From an uncultured Collinsella sp. (GTDB lineage Bacteria > Actinomycetota > Coriobacteriia > Coriobacteriales > Coriobacteriaceae): a stretch of 6,033 bases of DNA. Below are positions 5,674-6,033 of the stretch, one piece after another. Made by a program: the position numbers and the translations under genes. How positions within the stretch are numbered: position 1 is the stretch's first letter; each line of letters starts with the position of its first letter. The notes beneath the pieces are model-generated. The model did not search any database and was not told the origin of the DNA. It saw nothing but the letters and a program-made list of their open reading frames with translations. The stretch spans positions 1 through 6,033 of the forward strand of contig URZB01000103.1 in NCBI GenBank assembly GCA_900552295.1. Direction: 5' to 3'.

Positions 5674-5943
5674 ATGGACAACAACACGCTGCTATTCCAG
5701 GACAAAGGTTCGGGTAGGTATAAAGACGTCAAGATCTACCCTAACCGCATTGAGGTACTCAAGAAGGGCACTTTTGGCGGCAAGCACACCGAGATTGTTT
5801 ATCTTAAGGACATTACGGGCGTCAATAGAATCAAAGGCCGCGATGTTTTTCTGCGCAATCGTCTGTTGACCGCTTGCGTCTTTAGCCTGAACAGCCGTGC
5901 GAAGGCCCAGGAGTTTGTTAACGCGCTGAACATGGTGATGTAG
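5674..5943 (+). CDS. small PH-like domain protein, function unknown
   Basis: 89 residues, no signal peptide or membrane helix. The sequence alternates short beta-strand-like stretches (TLLFQD, DVKIYPNRIEVLKKG, TEIVYLKDITGVNRI, DVFLRNRL, ACVFSLN) and ends in an amphipathic helix (RAKAQEFVNALN, 75-86). This strand-rich order with a C-terminal helix, and the pattern 'hydrophobic-L-x-D-I-x-G-V', fit the bacterial PH-like fold, in which 'I..V' marks the strand after the basic loop. Lysines and arginines are frequent. Such domains usually mediate protein or membrane binding; no partner is evident. It is complete at both ends, divergent from the nuclease gene. A sampled 60-base stretch is about 47% G+C, lower than the left half of the window, so it may have arrived with the nuclease. 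Fold assignment is inference. Confidence 0.8.
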   Translation: MDNNTLLFQDKGSGRYKDVKIYPNRIEVLKKGTFGGKHTEIVYLKDITGVNRIKGRDVFLRNRLLTACVFSLNSRAKAQEFVNALNMVM

Positions 5944-5982
5944 CCGATAGCGGCGTTCGGGCCAAGGTAAAAATCGGGGGCA

Positions 5983-5997
5983 CAGAACGGTGTTCTG
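5983..5997 (+). repeat. 6-bp inverted repeat cut by the adapter junction
   Basis: CAGAAC (5983-5988) and GTTCTG (5992-5997) pair around GGT, 39 bases past the PH-like stop. The stem ends exactly where adapter sequence begins. It may be the left part of a terminator whose right side and T-tract were lost with the contig end. Confidence 0.45.
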
Positions 5998-6030
5998 CTG
6001 TCTCTTATACACATCTGACGCTGCCGACGA
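5998..6030 (-). other. Illumina Nextera (Tn5) read 1 adapter contamination
   Basis: Bases 5998-6016, CTGTCTCTTATACACATCT, are the 19-base Tn5 mosaic end. Bases 6017-6030, GACGCTGCCGACGA, complete the reverse complement of the Nextera read 1 transposase adapter. The final TAA (6031-6033) would be the first bases of the sample index. These 36 bases are library sequence, not part of the genome. Reverse-strand translations through it begin MCIRDS and MYKRQ, well-known false protein starts in assemblies. Confidence 0.98.
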
Positions 6031-6033
6031 TAA

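Noticed and set aside
5692..6014. Reverse-strand proteins beginning MYKRQ and MCIRDS
   Set aside because: Their starts lie in Nextera adapter sequence; they are library artefacts.
1..6033. CRISPR array, tRNA, rRNA, insertion sequence or prophage
   Set aside because: No regularly spaced repeats, tRNA-like cloverleaf, transposase, integrase or terminal repeats of a mobile element were seen; the only transposon-derived sequence is the Tn5 adapter end.

Overview
The window looks like a contig end from a high-GC gut actinobacterium, most likely class Coriobacteriia (Collinsella-like). The evidence is a high-GC base composition (a hand-counted 60-base stretch of the zinc-ribbon gene is about 62% G+C), strong AGGA/GGAGG Shine-Dalgarno sites, and a membrane protein with a Pro/Gln/Tyr/Ser-rich cytoplasmic tail and a PASTA-like outer domain of a kind I associate with that group. 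The taxonomy is inference; no rRNA or other marker gene is present.

Layout, left to right. (1) The last 36 codons of fhs (formate-tetrahydrofolate ligase) and its intrinsic terminator. (2) A 329-residue single-pass membrane protein on +, preceded by an 8-bp GC-rich inverted repeat next to a possible -10. (3) A cation diffusion facilitator (CDF) metal exporter on -, convergent with gene 2 and separated from it by only 12 bases between stops. Its Asn/Asp-Asp/Asp site suggests Mn(II) rather than Zn(II). (4) A 218-base divergent promoter region with two inverted repeats. (5) A 445-residue protein on + with two TFIIB-type zinc ribbons, a conserved but uncharacterised type. (6) A 425-base non-coding stretch with several predicted stems, a weak T-box-like sequence and a good terminator, but no gene in the same orientation behind it. 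(7) A YhcG/DUF1016 PDDEXK nuclease on -, locally less GC-rich than its neighbours and probably acquired. (8) A divergent 89-residue PH-like small protein on +. (9) Thirty-three bases of Illumina Nextera (Tn5) adapter followed by TAA at the right end; this is not genomic DNA.

The genes do not form one operon or pathway. They are single transcription units in alternating orientation: one-carbon metabolism (fhs), an envelope protein of unknown role, metal efflux, an unknown zinc-ribbon protein, and an accessory nuclease. No complete new defence or mobile system is visible. The items most worth following are the orphan structured RNA candidate at about 4078-4280, the repeated T-x-V motifs plus C-terminal heptads in the membrane protein, and the adapter contamination, which creates false reverse-strand proteins.
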